From contig DAHUXF010000024.1 in the NCBI GenBank assembly GCA_027307295.1, forward strand, positions 1 through 15,540: DNA of 15,540 nucleotides. Reading direction: 5' to 3'. The notes under the pieces are model-generated. The model did no database searches, was not told the DNA's origin, and saw nothing but the letters and a program-made list of their open reading frames with translations. Position numbers and translations under genes: made by a program. This document shows positions 6,370-14,080 of the stretch, in pieces; positions within the stretch are counted from its first letter, which is position 1, and each line of letters begins with the position of its first letter. The stretch comes from Acidobacteriaceae bacterium (GTDB lineage Bacteria > Acidobacteriota > Terriglobia > Terriglobales > Acidobacteriaceae).

Positions 6370-7266
6370 ATGAATTCCCATAGGCTTTTGGGACGTGTGT
6401 TGGTTTTACTGATATTTGTAAACCTGCTCTACGCCCTGCCCGCGCCACAAACTGTAACCACGCTGCCGGACCCGCTCCTGCCTAAGGATGCTACCGAATA
6501 CGTGCGCCAGACCGTGCAACGCGAATTGGACGCCAGCAGGAATGATCACTCGCACTGGCGCTACCGCATTCACCGCGAAGATGAAAAAGGCAGCCAGGAC
6601 CGGGACGTTGTGGATACCAAGGATGGCCAGTTGGCCCGCACTCTGCTCATCAACGGACTCCCCCTCACCGGCGAGCAACGCGCCAATGATGAAACGCGCA
6701 TGAAGAAACTGGTGGAAGATCCCAGTGAGCGGGCGAAACGCGCCAAGCGCGAAAAGGATGACGAGGATCGCCTGATACAGATGTTCAAGGCCATCCCGGA
6801 AGCTTTCATCTTCAAATATGAAGGAGCGGACCAGGGGCAGATCCGCTTAAGTTTTTTCCCCAACCCGCATTACAACGCGCCCAACCGTGAGTTGCAGGTC
6901 TTCCGTTCCCTGGGCGGGACAATGTGGATTGATCGAGCAGCAGGCAGGCTCGCCCGCATGGATGGAACGTTATTTGAAGATGTCACTTTCGGATGGGGAC
7001 TACTGGGACGATTGAACAAGGGCGGCACGTTCTCCGTGATTCAGGACCGGGTAGGCGATGATCACTGGGAAGTTGTGTCGCTGAATGTAAAAATGAGCGG
7101 CCACGCCGTTGTTTTCAAGTCGATCAATGTGAAACAGAAACAGTCTATGACCGGCTTCCATCGCGTTAGCGATGATCTGACCATGGCCCAGGCCTACCGG
7201 TTGTTAGAGAAAAGCGAGACAGATGCCGCGGTGGGCAGAGTTTCCATCGAACCCAGGGCGCAGTAA
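6370..7266 (+). CDS. Exported hypothetical protein, possibly LolA-like fold
   Basis: This encodes a 298-residue protein. The ATG at 6370 is preferred because it begins a clear signal sequence: positive MNSHRLLGR, then the hydrophobic VLVLLIFVNLLYALP, with cleavage likely near residue 25. The frame is open to TTG 6295, but that would bury the signal. A weak GAAGAA precedes the start. The mature part begins with a helix (EYVRQTVQRELDA) and then beta strands (HWRYRIHRE, DTKDGQLARTLLING). A charged helical insert (RAKRAKREKDDEDR) follows, then LSFFPNPHYNAP, TMWIDRAAGRLARMDGTL and FGWGLLGRLNKGGTF. This resembles exported proteins with a LolA/LolB-type beta sheet seen in acidobacteria, but no lipoprotein Cys is present and no function can be assigned. 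It converges on the cytochrome gene, with 78 bp between the stops and no obvious terminator. Confidence 0.7.
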   Translation: MNSHRLLGRVLVLLIFVNLLYALPAPQTVTTLPDPLLPKDATEYVRQTVQRELDASRNDHSHWRYRIHREDEKGSQDRDVVDTKDGQLARTLLINGLPLTGEQRANDETRMKKLVEDPSERAKRAKREKDDEDRLIQMFKAIPEAFIFKYEGADQGQIRLSFFPNPHYNAPNRELQVFRSLGGTMWIDRAAGRLARMDGTLFEDVTFGWGLLGRLNKGGTFSVIQDRVGDDHWEVVSLNVKMSGHAVVFKSINVKQKQSMTGFHRVSDDLTMAQAYRLLEKSETDAAVGRVSIEPRAQ

Positions 7267-7344
7267 GCAGCACCGCCCGCTCACGCAGTCATGGATCGCA
7301 GAAACCCGGATTGGCTCAACTCCCGGAACTGAACTCTCAAAATC

Positions 7345-8769
7345 TCATTTTGCTGCCGGAGAAATTCCCAGGTCCACCAGGATTTTCGGGTTCTTCTCAT
7401 CTGATGCCAGCAGATTATGGCAGGCGCTGCAGTCTTGCGTAATGGTTTTGCCTCCCTGAGCAGCGTGCTGCTCATCATGGCAGCGGAAGCAGCCGTCAAA
7501 GTCCGTGTGTCCCAGATTATTCGGATAAGTTCCCCAGTTGACTTTCATGGCCGGAAAAATGTTGTGCTGGAAGATCGTGAGCAACGCCTTGCCGGAGCGT
7601 GTAATGTCGTCACGCTGCTGCCCGTACACCTTTGGATAATTATTGCGGTAAAAATCCTCAAAGGCCGCAGGAATGCGGGCAACAGCATCAGATTCAGTGG
7701 CATAGGACTGCTTCAGAATGACCACGGCCTGTTTTTTGACAAAGGGCAGGCTGGAAGAGAGCTCGCCGGTGAGCATCGCGTCGTCCACGGCGCGGGCCGG
7801 CATCTGATAGATATGCGTGGGACGATTGTGACAGTCGATGCAATCCATCTCGCGTAATTGTGAAGGAGCGGGCTTCACATTGCCAGAGGTAAAGATCGTG
7901 GTTGTGCCGGCGGACGTGTACTCCACATAAGGAATGGTCTGCCGCTTTTCATCCGATGCGTAATAACGCACCGTAACTCCCTGTCCCAGGTGCCGACCAT
8001 GGATGCCTGTGCGGCTTGGCCCTCCCCCCAGATGAAGCATCAGCACAGTATGGCTCAAGGTATTCTGCTCATCTTCACCGTAGGTGGCTATGTCACGCAG
8101 GCGGTCTTCAGCAAATTTCTGCCGCCAGTGGCAGGTTTCGCATGTTTCGCGCGCGGGTCGCAGATTGCGCACAGGGACAGGAATGGGCCGGGGATAGTTG
8201 TTCAGGAACACAGCAATGAGCTGCCCCACTCCCGAAAACTTGCTGCGTACGAACCATGAAGCGCCAGGGCCAATATGGCAATTCACGCACTCCACGTGCG
8301 AGTGCGGCGACCGCTGATGCGCAGTGAACTCCGGCTGCATGACCACATGGCAGGTCTGGCCGCAGAAAGCAGTGGTGTCCATGTAGCGCACGGCGCTGTA
8401 AGAGAACTGGCTGGCAATAATGATGTTCAGGAAAGTTGTGACCATAACAAAGGCAGCCAGCTTGCGCAGCTCCGGGCTGCGAGGATCGAGTGGCGGAAAA
8501 GTAGACGGAAAACTCCCTTTAGCCTTCTGGCGGCGGCGGTTCCAGTAAATCCCCACTGGAATCAGGACCAGCCCACTGACAAAAATCCCCGGCAGCAATA
8601 AATACACCACAATTCCAAAATAGGGGTGCAAAAGACCGCCCCGTAGCGTGATGGGAAGGAATACCATCCACGTAACCGTGGCTGCCGTTACCACCACCAC
8701 TCCCACCAGGCTGATCCAGTTATTCGAGAGATAAACCAAAGGTGACAGCCAACCACGCAGGCTCTTCAT
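7345..8769 (-). CDS. NapC/NirT-type membrane-anchored hexaheme cytochrome c
   Basis: This encodes a 474-residue protein starting at ATG 8769, with AGGAGAG 9-10 bp upstream. Three membrane segments lie near residues 13-38, 47-76 and 104-122; the last precedes the first heme site, as in NapC/NrfH quinol dehydrogenases. Six heme attachment motifs follow: CGQTCH at 136 (CX3CH spacing), then CVNCH (161), CETCH (210), CIDCH (310), CFRCH (427) and CSACH (447). The context HVVMQPEF after the first motif fits the NapC/NrfH region where a Met or Asp can serve as ligand. The large C-terminal part would be periplasmic. By family, it should take electrons from menaquinol and pass them to periplasmic or outer-membrane carriers. 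It is longer than classical NapC (~200 residues, 4 hemes), so its partner is uncertain. It stands alone, divergent from the radical SAM gene, with a CRP/FNR-like site about 130 bp upstream. Confidence 0.85.
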   Translation of the reverse strand: MKSLRGWLSPLVYLSNNWISLVGVVVVTAATVTWMVFLPITLRGGLLHPYFGIVVYLLLPGIFVSGLVLIPVGIYWNRRRQKAKGSFPSTFPPLDPRSPELRKLAAFVMVTTFLNIIIASQFSYSAVRYMDTTAFCGQTCHVVMQPEFTAHQRSPHSHVECVNCHIGPGASWFVRSKFSGVGQLIAVFLNNYPRPIPVPVRNLRPARETCETCHWRQKFAEDRLRDIATYGEDEQNTLSHTVLMLHLGGGPSRTGIHGRHLGQGVTVRYYASDEKRQTIPYVEYTSAGTTTIFTSGNVKPAPSQLREMDCIDCHNRPTHIYQMPARAVDDAMLTGELSSSLPFVKKQAVVILKQSYATESDAVARIPAAFEDFYRNNYPKVYGQQRDDITRSGKALLTIFQHNIFPAMKVNWGTYPNNLGHTDFDGCFRCHDEQHAAQGGKTITQDCSACHNLLASDEKNPKILVDLGISPAAK

Positions 8770-8894
8770 TTTTGCCGACTCTCCTGTTTTTCGTTGGTGT
8801 ATCCGGTTCTTTTTTGGGGCCGATCTCTAGTCAACCAGACCAGACCCGCAGAACACAACAATATTCATGGTGCGCCGGCGCTTTCTTCAATCGC

Positions 8895-8910
8895 TGTGAC
8901 AATCATCACG
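8895..8910. promoter_or_regulatory. CRP/FNR-family binding site candidate, one half degenerate
   Basis: The sequence is TGTGACAATCATCACG, which matches TGTGA-N6-TCACA at 9 of 10 fixed positions. Its centre lies about 134 bp upstream of the cytochrome start and about 190 bp upstream of the radical SAM start, so it more likely acts on the cytochrome gene. Confidence 0.5.
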
Positions 8911-9002
8911 CGGCCTTGCCCATGGCCGGCATTACGATGTTAGGGCATCCTCGTCATGGATGCATTAGAACTGTGCTTTTTGATTCCAGCCTTTGAGCAT
9001 TG

Positions 9003-9018
9003 TGTGATGACCATCACA
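9003..9018. promoter_or_regulatory. CRP/FNR-family binding site candidate, perfect palindrome
   Basis: TGTGATGACCATCACA is a perfect 7-bp inverted repeat around AC and matches TGTGA-N6-TCACA exactly. If TATTTT at 9056-9061 is the -10 element, the site centre lies about 55-62 bp before the transcription start. That is near the usual class I activator position. Confidence 0.65.
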
Positions 9019-9092
9019 TCTGAGGTGCGGCCAACATCTTAGGATTGTTTTTCAGTATTTTGATTTAAGTGGTTCCTTAAGGACGGGTGGCT

Positions 9093-10214
9093 ATGAACGC
9101 AAACTTCGACCTGAATGAAAGTCCAATGATTGTGATCTGGGAGACCACCCAGGCATGCGACCTGGCATGCTGCCATTGCCGGGCGTCGGCGCAAGCCAAA
9201 CGGCATCCGCTGGAGCTGACGACTCTGGAAGCGGAGAAGCTGATCCGGGATGTGGCAGATGTCCGGCCACCTATCTTCATCCTGACAGGTGGCGACCCGT
9301 TGAAGCGTCCTGACATTTTTTATCTGGTGCGCCGGGCAGTGGCCCATGGGCTGCATCCTGCCATGACGCCGAGTGCCACGCCGCTGCTCACGCGCGAAGC
9401 AATCGCCGACCTTAAACGCGCCCGGCTCTCCCGCATGGCGGTCAGTCTGGATGGTTCAGTGCCGGAGATTCATGACGCATTTCGCGGCGTTCCCGGTTCC
9501 TATGCTCGCACGCTGGATGCAATCCATTGGGCCAATGAATTCGGGCTGCCCATCCAGGTAAATACCAGCATTTCCAGAAGGAACATGCATGATCTGGAAA
9601 ACATGGCCAACCTTCTGAAGAATTTCAAGCTGGTGCTATGGAGTTCATTCTTCCTGGTTCCCACAGGCCGCGCGCAAATGGACGATCTGCTCTCCGCCGA
9701 CGAAGTAGAAGAGGCGTTTGGCACGCTCTACCGTTTTTCCAAAGAGCTCCCGTTCAAGGTAAAGACCACTGAGGCGCAACACTATCGCCGTTACATCATC
9801 CAGCAGCGCATCAAAAGCCGGGGCCAGGGGGCCGTTGAAATCAATGGACACGGCTGGGAGAAAGCCGTTCCCGGTCTCCTGCCGATCAATGACGGCAAGG
9901 GCTTTATCTTTATCTCCCACACCGGCAATGTTTGTCCAAGCGGCTTTCTGCCGGTCTCGGCGGGCAATGTGCGCGTAAAGGGCCTGGGAGAAATCTATCG
10001 CGACTCGCCGCTGCTGGTTTCACTGCGCGATACCGCAAACCTGCAGGGGAAATGTGGCGAATGCGAGTATCGGGAAATCTGTGGAGGTTCCCGCGCCCGC
10101 GCTTTTGCGGTAACCGGCAACATGTTCGCCCAGGATCCCTGTTGCAATTACATTCCCGCAAGCATGCGCAAGAGCGAAGAGCCTGAGGCTTCCGTGCTGG
10201 CTGCCCAAGCGTGA
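9093..10214 (+). CDS. Radical SAM/SPASM-domain enzyme
   Basis: This encodes a 373-residue protein. The ATG at 9093 is favoured over the GTG at 9087 because AAGGA (9079-9083) is 9 bp from the ATG but only 3 bp from the GTG. The radical SAM signature is CDLACCHC, with Cys 22, 26 and 29 binding the SAM-coordinating 4Fe-4S cluster. ILTGGDPL (63-70) is the SAM-binding GGE-type motif, with Asp in place of Glu. The C-terminal SPASM-type region has Cys 281, 321, 324, 330, 350 and 351, able to hold one or two extra clusters. The overall layout resembles the AhbD/NirJ and TIGR04053-type enzymes, which include heme-maturation and peptide-modifying members. The substrate is not known and no precursor peptide gene is adjacent. 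Divergence from a hexaheme cytochrome with shared CRP/FNR-like sites suggests a role in redox or heme metabolism, as inference. A strong terminator follows, so it is a single gene. Confidence 0.87.
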   Translation: MNANFDLNESPMIVIWETTQACDLACCHCRASAQAKRHPLELTTLEAEKLIRDVADVRPPIFILTGGDPLKRPDIFYLVRRAVAHGLHPAMTPSATPLLTREAIADLKRARLSRMAVSLDGSVPEIHDAFRGVPGSYARTLDAIHWANEFGLPIQVNTSISRRNMHDLENMANLLKNFKLVLWSSFFLVPTGRAQMDDLLSADEVEEAFGTLYRFSKELPFKVKTTEAQHYRRYIIQQRIKSRGQGAVEINGHGWEKAVPGLLPINDGKGFIFISHTGNVCPSGFLPVSAGNVRVKGLGEIYRDSPLLVSLRDTANLQGKCGECEYREICGGSRARAFAVTGNMFAQDPCCNYIPASMRKSEEPEASVLAAQA

Positions 10215-10220
10215 GCCATC

Positions 10221-10255
10221 AGCGGGTGCGGTAACAATTGCACCCGCTGCTTTTT
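10221..10255 (+). terminator. Rho-independent terminator of the radical SAM gene
   Basis: AGCGGGTGC (10221-10229) pairs perfectly with GCACCCGCT (10240-10248) around a 10-nt loop and is followed by GCTTTTTGC. It starts 6 bp after the stop codon. Confidence 0.9.
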
Positions 10256-10461
10256 GCTTAATTCCAACGTACTACAGCAAATTATTTTTCGTCTTCCCGG
10301 CACTGCATCCTGCACTGCTCATTTCTGCTGCTCTGCATTTCTTGACTGCTTTGGCTCATCCAGGCAAACCCCACCGTGGCTCCTGTATCTAATTTTTTAG
10401 CGCTGCTTCCACTTCTCAAGGCCGGGCAAAGAACGGCCCCAACGCACCAGGAGGACACACA
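10256..10461. other. Upstream region of the small secreted protein gene
   Basis: No gene or confident promoter is visible. GGCCG (10420-10424) and CGGCC (10434-10438) could form a short hairpin just before the ribosome binding site of the secreted protein gene, a weak observation. Confidence 0.3.
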
Positions 10462-10959
10462 ATGAGAAAGGCAAACCTGATCACAGCAATCCTGCTATTG
10501 TCGTCGGTATGGGTTGTGGCACAAACAACACCCAGCACCTCCGGCAATCAATCCAATCCATCGACGACGGCGCCATCACAAACTTCGCCCAGCCAGCAAC
10601 CGGACACCAGCTCAACCACACAGACCACTACCACGCAAACAACACAAACCACCACGGACAGCTCATCTGCTTCTATCGAAGGCTGTCTAAGTGGTTCTGC
10701 CGGCAACTGGCTCCTGACGGACCAGACAGGCAAGACCTGGCAACTGGCCGGTGATACGTCCAAACTGAGCGACCATGTTGGCCATCAGGTGCGGATTGTA
10801 GGTTCCGACAACAGCGGATCGGGAAGCACCGCTCCCGGCGGCGTGGGCGGATCGAATGCACCAGCTTCCAGTGGCACTGGCAGCGCTGGCACGCAGCCCA
10901 CTTTCAGCGTGAAAAAAGTAAAGATGATCTCCAGCACGTGCTCCACCGGCAGCAAATAA
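10462..10959 (+). CDS. Small secreted Thr/Ser-rich protein, DUF5818-like
   Basis: This encodes a 165-residue protein starting at ATG 10462 with a strong AGGAGG 7-8 bp upstream. Residues 1-20 are a signal peptide (MRKANLITAILLLSSVWVVA, cleavage before QTT). Residues ~21-70 are almost entirely Thr, Ser, Gln and Pro, a flexible linker. Residues ~71-115 form a compact beta domain (SIEGCLSGSAGNWLLTDQ, then TWQLAGDTSKL and HVGHQVRIVG). This resembles the DUF5818/OB-like proteins common in acidobacteria. A Gly/Ser/Ala-rich insert (115-145) splits off the last strand, FSVKKVKMISSTC. Cys75 and Cys160 could form a disulfide joining the first and last strands. The function is unknown; it probably acts in the periplasm or outside. 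It is a single gene with a strong terminator. Confidence 0.8.
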   Translation: MRKANLITAILLLSSVWVVAQTTPSTSGNQSNPSTTAPSQTSPSQQPDTSSTTQTTTTQTTQTTTDSSSASIEGCLSGSAGNWLLTDQTGKTWQLAGDTSKLSDHVGHQVRIVGSDNSGSGSTAPGGVGGSNAPASSGTGSAGTQPTFSVKKVKMISSTCSTGSK

Positions 10960-10990
10960 ACCCAGGGATCATTCGCTCGCGAACTCCCGA

Positions 10991-11020
10991 ACCCCCGCAA
11001 AGTGCGGGGGTTTATTTTTT
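10991..11020 (+). terminator. Rho-independent terminator of the small secreted protein gene
   Basis: ACCCCCGCA (10991-10999) pairs perfectly with TGCGGGGGT (11003-11011) around a 3-nt loop, followed by TTTATTTTTT. On the minus strand no T-run follows, so it probably does not stop transcription coming from the glycosyltransferase side. Confidence 0.93.
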
Positions 11021-11057
11021 GCGGAAAAAAATCTGGAAGGGTATGCTTGTGCAGTCC

Positions 11058-12197
11058 CTACGGGTTTACCTGCAGACGGCCATCGCGCAAAACAGTGCAT
11101 TTCCGGTCGCGCCAGACAATGGTGTCGCCCACAAACCCGCTGATCCATACCAGGAACCCCAGCAGGTCCTGCAAGGGCAGGAGCCACCATTGTTTTTGCG
11201 TAACAGGATCATGCAATACATAACGCGCAGTAGCCAGCGCCGCTGCGGCGCGCAACGCGGCTGTGAGGACCGCAACCGGCCACGCCGCTGGATAGATGGC
11301 CACCAGCAGCAGGGCCCAGGGCAATGGATAAGTAAATCTCTGTCCCCAGTAGCCGGCAGGACGGGAACGCCGCGTGCTGCGCGCCCAGCGGAGACGGTGG
11401 CCAAGATTATGCATCATGCCCTGGCTGCCGATGCGATGCTCAATCACGCTGGAGGAAAGCAGAACGCGGTGGCCCAGTTCGGCGGTCCGCTGGCCAATGA
11501 CGAAATCTTCCGCGAGAAATTCCTGTAAATATCCAAAGCCGCCCATGCCGTCCAGCACGCTGCGCCGCACCGCTACTGTGCAGCCCAGGGCAAACTTCAT
11601 GCCTTCTATCATGCGCGCTACCAGCACTCCGCCCAGCAATTCCGTGTTCATGCCAATGGCTTCCAACTGTGACCACACGCTCTTGCCCGGGACCGCCCGG
11701 TATGGGCAGGTAATCAGCCCCACGCCTGGGTCTTGAAATTCTGCCGCCAGGGAGGAAAGCAGAGATGGCTCTACGCGGATATCACTGTCACACATCACCA
11801 GAACTTCATGGCTGGCCTCCCGCACGATCCGGTTCAGGCTGAAGGCCTTGGCATTGGGGACAGGCGATTCCCCGGTAATCACGACGCGAGATTTCACTCT
11901 GCCGGCAAATTCGGCAATTATTTTTTGCGCCACAGGCAGGGCAGAATCGTTGTCACCATGGACCCCAAAGATAATTTCGTATTCAGGATAATCCTGGACA
12001 AAAAAACTGCGCAGGTTGTCTTCCAGGCCTTCATCATCGCCGCACAGGGGCTTAAGCACGGTCACCGGCGGTTGCACGCCTTGAGCGGACACTGGCAAGG
12101 CTGCATGGAGAAACCGGCGCGTGGCCACAATAATCAGCACACAATACGCCAGGGAACCAGCGAGTAGCACAGCCAGGGCGGTTGTTAAGATCACCAT
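11058..12197 (-). CDS. hpnI: GT21-type glycosyltransferase, HpnI-like
   Basis: This encodes a 379-residue protein. An N-terminal membrane segment (residues 3-25) anchors it. The GT-A catalytic domain (~44-275) starts PVTVLKPLCGDDEGLEDNL and has the D2 motif CDSDIRV (136-142), the D3 motif AED (229-231) and HRLRWARS (267-274), the (Q/H)xxRW element of processive-type and ceramide-type transferases. Two or three membrane segments follow (~290-360). The set matches the GT21 ceramide glucosyltransferase family, whose bacterial member HpnI adds N-acetylglucosamine to bacteriohopanetetrol. The assignment to HpnI rather than another lipid glucosyltransferase is likely but not certain, because no other hopanoid gene (hpnH, hpnG, hpnK, hpnJ) is in the window. 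Its ATG lies inside the end of the upstream GT39-like gene (7-bp overlap, ATGGTGA), which indicates translational coupling. Confidence 0.78.
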   Translation of the reverse strand: MVILTTALAVLLAGSLAYCVLIIVATRRFLHAALPVSAQGVQPPVTVLKPLCGDDEGLEDNLRSFFVQDYPEYEIIFGVHGDNDSALPVAQKIIAEFAGRVKSRVVITGESPVPNAKAFSLNRIVREASHEVLVMCDSDIRVEPSLLSSLAAEFQDPGVGLITCPYRAVPGKSVWSQLEAIGMNTELLGGVLVARMIEGMKFALGCTVAVRRSVLDGMGGFGYLQEFLAEDFVIGQRTAELGHRVLLSSSVIEHRIGSQGMMHNLGHRLRWARSTRRSRPAGYWGQRFTYPLPWALLLVAIYPAAWPVAVLTAALRAAAALATARYVLHDPVTQKQWWLLPLQDLLGFLVWISGFVGDTIVWRDRKCTVLRDGRLQVNP

Positions 12198-14080
12198 GAC
12201 ACGGGCCCGTTTTTTCCGCCATTAAAATCTGCGGCCGTAGCGGAAAGGCCATTTGAAAGAAGCAGTCTTCCTCCAGATTCAGCTATACGATGCAGATGGG
12301 CCGAGCCAACCAGGGAACGCAGCCGATCCAACTCTCCGCCGTCGGCCAAGAGGTAATACCGCATTGTACCTGACCATGCTTTCGTAAACTGCGGATCGTC
12401 AATAAAGACCTGGGCTGCTCCCGGCGCATAGGAACCGTATTCCAGATTGTTCATGCGTCCGTTCCACAGCAAAGCACTGCGATTGGCGTAAAAGATGACG
12501 GAAGAAAAAGGATAGTACGTGCCGTCAATAATCAATTGGCCGGGCGGAGCGTGCAGCAGGGCCTCCGCCAGGGGGCGCGAAGATAGATAAGGATCAAAAG
12601 TGATCAACGCGAGGTGGCTGGCATGCAAAAACACCACCATCAGCGCCGCCACGGCAAAGTAGGCGCGACTGCCACGCCACATGCAGATGCCCAGAACTCC
12701 AATAACGCATGCTGCTCCGGCCAGCAGCAGCGGCATCCGCAGATAGGCGAAGGATTGCAGCGTCAGATCGCCCATGTGTCCCAGAGAGAGTGTATAAGCT
12801 TCCTGGTTTTGCTCCCGGAGAGCGGTGGAAATATCGCCCGGCGTTGGCACATGCCGCACAGAGAACAGGACCACTCCAATCACAATGGCTGCGACTCCAG
12901 CAACAGCGGCCAGAAAGCGCGTACCCACGGTGACCCATTTCCCCTGGCTGTCCATGGCGCAGCCCAGCAGCAGCGCAAGCGCCGGATACATGGGCATGGA
13001 ATAGTATTCCTGCGTGCTGGAGAAGGTAAAGAACAGCAGGAGAAATCCTGCCCAGCAGAGCGCCAGCATTCGCGTGCGGCCGGCCCGGTCCACCGGCTTG
13101 TAACCCAGCTTGAAAGCAGCCGGCAGATACACGCTCCAGGGAAACAGCCACAACAGGTTCAGCAGCCAGAAAGCCAGTCTGGGAACAGTGTTGTAATCGC
13201 GCGGATAACGCAGGCTCAGGAAGCGCAACACATGCTCATTGATAAAGTAAAACCAGAAGAAGCCGCGATATTCGCCCGGACCGCTGTGCATGGTGAAATT
13301 GAGATAAGGCGGCATGCGCAATGTCGCCAACACATGCCACGGCGCTGCGATCAATAAAAAGATCAGCGCGCCGCTGAAAGGGCGCAACCGCCGCCAGGTG
13401 GAACGCGCGAACATCTGCCGCGTGATCAGAAGGTATGCGAATATCCCGCCCACTGGCACAACCAGAGCAATCAGCCCCTTAAGCAGCACGCCTGTGCCCA
13501 GGCATGCCGCCAGAATGGCCGCCCAGCGGCGCGGATGCATTTCTTCGCCGTCTTCATTCAGGGCGCGCTGGAATGCCATAAAGCTTATGGCAACACTGAG
13601 CGTCACCATGACATCAGGAATCAGGATGCGCGTGAAAAGAAACAGGCCTATGCAAGTGGAGAGGGCCAGGCCCGCATAGAAGCCGGCATGGCGGCCAAAG
13701 GCCCATCGGCCATAACGCGCCGTGGTCCAGCACAGAAGCACCGCAGCGAGCGCAGTAGGAATCCGTGCTACCCAGTCATGCACGCCCAGAAATAAATAAC
13801 TGATTGCGATTAACCAGTACGGCAACGGAGCCTTTTCAATGTAGGGCACGCCATTCAACTGAGGAACCACCCAGTCACCAGACTGGATCATATTGCGCGC
13901 GAGTTGTCCGTGAGCAGCGTCCACGTCATCCATTAATCCTGGAGGTGAAAAAATACAGCCCAGAAACACAATCGCTGCCACCAGGACCAGGACAAAATCA
14001 AAATACTGACGGTCCATGAACGATGGCACCGGCGGATCCTGGGCGCCTGACGGCGTTGCTTTTTCTACAAATTCTGTCAC
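12191..14080 (-). CDS. ArnT-like membrane glycosyltransferase (GT39/GT83 type)
   Basis: This encodes a 629-residue protein with about 12 hydrophobic segments. The start is GTG 14080, without a clear ribosome binding site; an in-frame stop lies upstream with no ATG between, and ATG at 14017 (MDRQYFDF) is the alternative. After the first membrane segment comes the conserved periplasmic loop: LMDDVDAAHGQLARNM (49-64), SGDWVVPQLNGVPYIEKAPLPYW (67-89). The Asp pair at 51-52 and the GDW...P...Y.EK.PL.YW pattern are hallmarks of polyprenyl-phosphate-sugar-dependent GT-C enzymes such as ArnT. The C-terminal ~100 residues form a soluble periplasmic domain. By family it transfers a sugar from a polyprenyl-phosphate donor to a lipid or protein outside the inner membrane; the acceptor is unknown. 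Coupling with the HpnI-like gene suggests a shared glycolipid acceptor (hopanoid or lipid A), as inference. Confidence 0.85.
   Translation of the reverse strand: MTEFVEKATPSGAQDPPVPSFMDRQYFDFVLVLVAAIVFLGCIFSPPGLMDDVDAAHGQLARNMIQSGDWVVPQLNGVPYIEKAPLPYWLIAISYLFLGVHDWVARIPTALAAVLLCWTTARYGRWAFGRHAGFYAGLALSTCIGLFLFTRILIPDVMVTLSVAISFMAFQRALNEDGEEMHPRRWAAILAACLGTGVLLKGLIALVVPVGGIFAYLLITRQMFARSTWRRLRPFSGALIFLLIAAPWHVLATLRMPPYLNFTMHSGPGEYRGFFWFYFINEHVLRFLSLRYPRDYNTVPRLAFWLLNLLWLFPWSVYLPAAFKLGYKPVDRAGRTRMLALCWAGFLLLFFTFSSTQEYYSMPMYPALALLLGCAMDSQGKWVTVGTRFLAAVAGVAAIVIGVVLFSVRHVPTPGDISTALREQNQEAYTLSLGHMGDLTLQSFAYLRMPLLLAGAACVIGVLGICMWRGSRAYFAVAALMVVFLHASHLALITFDPYLSSRPLAEALLHAPPGQLIIDGTYYPFSSVIFYANRSALLWNGRMNNLEYGSYAPGAAQVFIDDPQFTKAWSGTMRYYLLADGGELDRLRSLVGSAHLHRIAESGGRLLLSNGLSATAADFNGGKNGPVSW

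Larger units (their letters stand above)
8770..9092. promoter_or_regulatory. Divergent control region between the cytochrome and radical SAM genes
   Basis: This 323-bp region contains no credible gene. It carries two CRP/FNR-type palindromes (8895-8910 and 9003-9018), one nearer each gene. A -10-like TATTGT on the minus strand (8858-8863) could serve the cytochrome gene, and TATTTT (9056-9061, plus strand) the radical SAM gene. Neither has a good -35 hexamer, which is what activator-dependent promoters often look like. Confidence 0.5.

Noticed and set aside
7417..7857. A 146-codon open frame on the plus strand
   Set aside because: It is antisense to the cytochrome gene, whose reading frame carries the heme motifs; no start signal is seen.
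10938..11528. A 196-codon open frame on the plus strand overlapping the end of the HpnI-like gene
   Set aside because: It runs through the strong terminator at 10991-11020 and antisense to the HpnI-like gene, and the protein shows no family features.
12614..13357. A 247-codon open frame on the plus strand
   Set aside because: It lies fully antisense to the ArnT-like gene, is rich in Gln, His and Arg with no recognisable domain, and has no ribosome binding site; it is a shadow of a high-G/C coding region.
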